The notes under the pieces: generated by a model
Database searches by the model: none
Told to the model about the DNA's origin: nothing
The model's input: the letters and a program-made list of their open reading frames with translations, nothing else
Position numbers and translations under genes: made by a program
Source of the DNA: Pseudomonadota bacterium
GTDB taxonomy: Bacteria > Pseudomonadota > Alphaproteobacteria > Sphingomonadales > Sphingomonadaceae
Reading direction: 5' to 3'
Length of the DNA: 64,000 nt
Assembly: GCA_029779535.1 (NCBI GenBank)
Contig: JAKPAG010000075.1
Location: 35,575-99,574 of the forward strand
In this document: in pieces, positions 62,159 through 64,000 of the stretch
How the letters are laid out: every line of letters starts with the position of its first letter
How positions within the stretch are numbered: position 1 is the first letter of the stretch

Positions 62159-62695
62159 TCAGTTGCGCGACGGGAAAATACCCGACAGCGCGATGCAGAA
62201 GTTGATCACGGAATAAGGCTGCATGTTGTTGTGTGCCTGCGAACCGCCAACAGTGGTGACCGATTGAGCGTCGAGCGGCACAAGAGCCGCAGGTGCCGCA
62301 TAATACTCAGCCACCGTCGCATTATCCGCCGCCAGCATCTTGCCCGTGGGCACCCGCTTGTTGGCGGTGGTGGTCGTAGCACCCACCGTGTGGGTGTGTG
62401 CCGGCATCTGCGAGCTGGTGAGGGTCACGCTTTCCTGCCCTGCACTCTGCCCGATCTGGACCGATGCGGGCTGCCAGTTGGGGTCGACTGAACTGGCATA
62501 ACCAACCGGCGTGCGCCCGCGCATGTCAGGCAAGGCAAAATTTGTTGTGCCATTGCCCCCGTACTGGGTACCCAGCAGCGAAAACAGCGCCTGGTTCTGA
62601 TTGATCGGCAGCAATTGCCCGTTGCACTGCGCCCAGAATTTCGGAGCGAAGTCGAACGAGAACATGCTGATCTGACCAATGAAAAAGTCCGACAT
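62159..62695 (-). CDS. Phage tail collar domain protein (MdpB-like), copy 3
   Basis: I set the start at MSDFFIGQISMFSFDFAPKF (178 aa) with AAGGA upstream; 3 more codons are open before it. It shows the same layout: WAQCNGQLLPINQNQALFSL, YGGNGTTNFALPDMRGRTPV, the His pair SQMPAHTHTV and the ending NMQPYSVINFCIALSGIFPS. It is the first gene of the copy 3–copy 2–copy 1–GNAT run and faces away from the peptide gene across a 324-bp AT-richer spacer. Confidence 0.92.
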   Translation of the reverse strand: MSDFFIGQISMFSFDFAPKFWAQCNGQLLPINQNQALFSLLGTQYGGNGTTNFALPDMRGRTPVGYASSVDPNWQPASVQIGQSAGQESVTLTSSQMPAHTHTVGATTTTANKRVPTGKMLAADNATVAEYYAAPAALVPLDAQSVTTVGGSQAHNNMQPYSVINFCIALSGIFPSRN

Positions 62696-63019
62696 CGCCC
62701 GCAATCCTTGCTGAAATCACCCTGCATGTTCCAAACGGACGGACAGGCCGAGTGACCGACGCTCCGTTCGAACGCGAACCAAGGATAGCAAGCGTCCGCG
62801 CATTTGCATCAGAAAACTACCAGTCGATTAATATTTGCCTGCACTACCAAGCTAAATCATTCACTTCAGGTGATTTATCTTTAACCGCAGACCTTGCCCG
62901 GGCGCATTGCCCGGCCTGACCACGGGGAACGGGGGCCTTGGCGATTGCAAGCCTGCCGCATTTATGGCAGACACAAAGCCAATATTCGCGTTTTGCGAAC
63001 AAAGGGGGCTTTTGCTCGG
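62696..63019. other. AT-richer divergent intergenic region between the tail-collar operon and the peptide gene
   Basis: This 324-bp spacer is richer in A and T than almost any other stretch of the window, so it probably holds the promoters for both directions. It has a perfect 7-bp inverted repeat at 62853–62877, a small CCGGGC/GCCCGG hairpin near 62.9 kb, and TTCGC/GCGAA near 62.99 kb. I could not place a convincing -35/-10 pair. Confidence 0.6.
62853..62877. promoter_or_regulatory. Operator-like palindrome in the divergent spacer
   Basis: TAAATCA and TGATTTA are exact reverse complements 11 bp apart, and the spacer itself contains TCAC…GTGA. The size and symmetry fit a dimeric regulator site; the regulator is unknown. 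Confidence 0.45.
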
Positions 63020-63199
63020 ATGGCACGTATCGAACACAATGACGCTGTTCCGACCCCGGGCGAATCGCTCCGCTCGCAAGGCGAACGCGCAGCATGGACC
63101 AGCCCGCGCGTGATCGTGTCCGATCTGGGCGATGCCCGCGGCAGCGCGATCATCCCGGGTGCTGACGGCTCATCTTCCGGCTACACCTACGGCTCCTGA
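63020..63199 (+). CDS. 59-residue RiPP-like precursor peptide candidate (lasso-like)
   Basis: The start ATG has AAAGGGGG 11 nt upstream; the open frame extends further back but without coding character. The leader (MARIEHNDAVPTPGESLRSQ onward) ends with WTSPRVIVSDLGDAR, whose W-x-x-P-x-V resembles the Y-x-x-P-x-L site bound by PqqD-like leader readers. The C-terminal segment GSAIIPGADGSSSGYTYGS begins at Gly41 and has Asp at its position 9, the spacing used for Gly1–Asp9 lasso rings, and ends with Ser. The usual Thr at leader position -2 is absent (Ala), and the motif is 2 residues closer to the core than normal. It overlaps the convergent synthase gene by 13 bp. The RiPP call is inference. 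Confidence 0.6.
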   Translation: MARIEHNDAVPTPGESLRSQGERAAWTSPRVIVSDLGDARGSAIIPGADGSSSGYTYGS

Positions 63200-64000
63200 T
63201 CGGGCTCGTTCCGGCGATCAAACCAGTTGATGAAGCGGGCCATGACCAGGGCCCGCGATGCGGCGTATAGCGCCACCAGGTTGAGCGGCCGGCCATCCAG
63301 GCTGCTGCCAGCGGCCAGCGCGCCACGCAGTTTTTCCACATCGACATAGCGCGCGGCCGGCCCGTTCGCGTCAAGTTCCGCCAGGGCGCGCGGTAGGGCG
63401 CGCGCCAGCTGGGCGTGCATGTCGGGCAGTTCGGGCGCATTGCCCGGACCTGATTCGAGCAGACGGCGCGGCAGCAGATCGGCCAGGGCCTGGCGGGCCA
63501 GCCAGCGTTCCTGGCCATCGCGGAATTGCAGCCGTTCGGGGATCGCCAGCGCCAGTTCGACCACCCGCCGGTCATGGAACGGACGGGTAAAGTCCAGCCC
63601 ATGCGCCGCGGCCAGGGTGACCGCCGAAGGTTGCGAGGCGCGAAACCGCTCCAGCATGTGCAGCCAGCGCTGCCCCCAACGGCCGAAGTTGACGCGCGGA
63701 TCGCGCAGCCGGCCCGGATCGACCAGCCCCGCCGCGATCATCTGCGCGGCAAAGGCGTCGCTGGTCATCCGCAGCCGCCACAGCGGCGTCAGCCCGCGCA
63801 GCAGCCATGATCCGGCGCGCAGCATGTGGACTGGCAACAGCGGCCGGACCACGTCATAGGCCAGGATCCAGACCAGCGGTCGCTTGCTCCGGCGGCGTCG
63901 CGCGCCCAGCTCGCGCACGAAGCGCCGCAAGTGCCCGCGCAGCAGGATCCGTCCCAGCAAGCCGCCATCGCGCATGTTGACGGTATAGTCCCCGCCGTGG
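63187..64000 (-). CDS. Asparagine-synthase-type enzyme (possible lasso cyclase), 5' end cut by window edge
   Basis: The frame is open to the right edge (HGGDYTVNMRDGGLLGRIL is the first readable part), so only the C-terminal 270 residues are visible. The block LAAAHGLDFTRPFHDRRVVE then LALAIPERLQFRDGQERWLA and RQALADLLPRRLLES is the C-terminal synthetase part of the AsnB fold. The preceding GGDYTV replaces the GGDE found in true asparagine synthases. The sequence differs much from the EPS-locus asnB. In lasso systems a protein of this type closes the ring, and the small peptide gene overlaps its 3' end. Activity is inferred. Confidence 0.8.
   Translation of the reverse strand, partial: HGGDYTVNMRDGGLLGRILLRGHLRRFVRELGARRRRSKRPLVWILAYDVVRPLLPVHMLRAGSWLLRGLTPLWRLRMTSDAFAAQMIAAGLVDPGRLRDPRVNFGRWGQRWLHMLERFRASQPSAVTLAAAHGLDFTRPFHDRRVVELALAIPERLQFRDGQERWLARQALADLLPRRLLESGPGNAPELPDMHAQLARALPRALAELDANGPAARYVDVEKLRGALAAGSSLDGRPLNLVALYAASRALVMARFINWFDRRNEPDQEP

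Noticed and set aside
61014..62695. Prophage remnant suggested by three tail-collar proteins
   Set aside because: No other phage gene, attachment site or integrase is visible, and stand-alone collar proteins with DUF6916/GNAT neighbours are a bacterial arrangement.

Overview
The window is GC-rich chromosomal DNA from an alphaproteobacterium. The serS–surE–LysM/M23 order, the tRNA-Val/DUF3297 neighbourhood, the SPOR and Sel1 proteins, the TonB-dependent receptor and the type of exopolysaccharide (EPS) locus all suggest Sphingomonadales, close to Novosphingobium or Sphingobium. This is a judgement from protein style, not a database match. Coding density is high, with many 1–13 nt overlaps between genes. 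I see no integrase, transposase, insertion sequence or CRISPR array.

Positions 1–17.9 kb are mostly housekeeping: a LysM/M23 envelope protein cut by the left edge, surE, serS, tRNA-Val(CAC), a DUF3297 protein, a CHAP amidase-like protein, der, a DUF418 membrane protein and a Sel1/SPOR protein. These are followed by a ParA ATPase with a small partner and a TPR/SPOR protein closed by a clear terminator, a Pit-type phosphate transporter with its DUF47 partner behind a PHO box, a class-C-like serine hydrolase, an Lrp/AsnC regulator, an unusual histidine kinase, a WalW-like polysaccharide deacetylase, and tRNA-Ile2(CAT) and tRNA-Pro(TGG).

Positions 17.9–28.4 kb look like a sulfur-scavenging island. 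A TauE/SafE anion exporter and ChrA face left. A TonB receptor, a GPH-type MFS transporter, a TauD/AtsK-type dioxygenase, a small serine hydrolase, a cysteine synthase, a YezD (DUF2292) protein and a class I amidotransferase face right. The long gap between the two arms holds a 17-bp perfect inverted repeat and a motif that recurs in front of the second right-facing gene block. Positions 28.4–35.8 kb hold an orphan gene, a PRPP-synthetase-like/thymidine-phosphorylase-like pair of archaeal flavour, and a MacB/FtsX/HlyD exporter.

Positions 35.8–60.1 kb are an EPS locus: two methyltransferases, an initiating sugar transferase, a TviB/WecC-type UDP-sugar dehydrogenase, glycosyltransferases, an EpsG-type polymerase, an asparagine synthase, an FkbM methyltransferase, an SGNH acyltransferase, a PglK-like ABC flippase candidate, a tyrosine autokinase co-polymerase, an O-antigen ligase/polymerase, a small glycine-rich protein, Wza and a PF14907-type nucleotidyltransferase. 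Eight of these genes (60.1 to 49.6 kb, minus strand) look like one operon.

The right end (60.1–64.0 kb) is the most unusual part: a DUF6916 protein, a GNAT acetyltransferase, three tandem phage-tail-collar (MdpB-like) proteins outside any prophage, and a 59-residue peptide gene that overlaps the tail of an asparagine-synthase-type enzyme cut by the right edge. The peptide has a W-x-x-P recognition-like motif and a C-terminal segment with Gly at 1, Asp at 9 and Ser last, which fits a lasso-like RiPP substrate. With the nearby nucleotidyltransferase this suggests a peptide-modification system joined to the EPS locus. The genes that would prove it (PqqD, B2 protease, HprK-like kinase) are not in the window.
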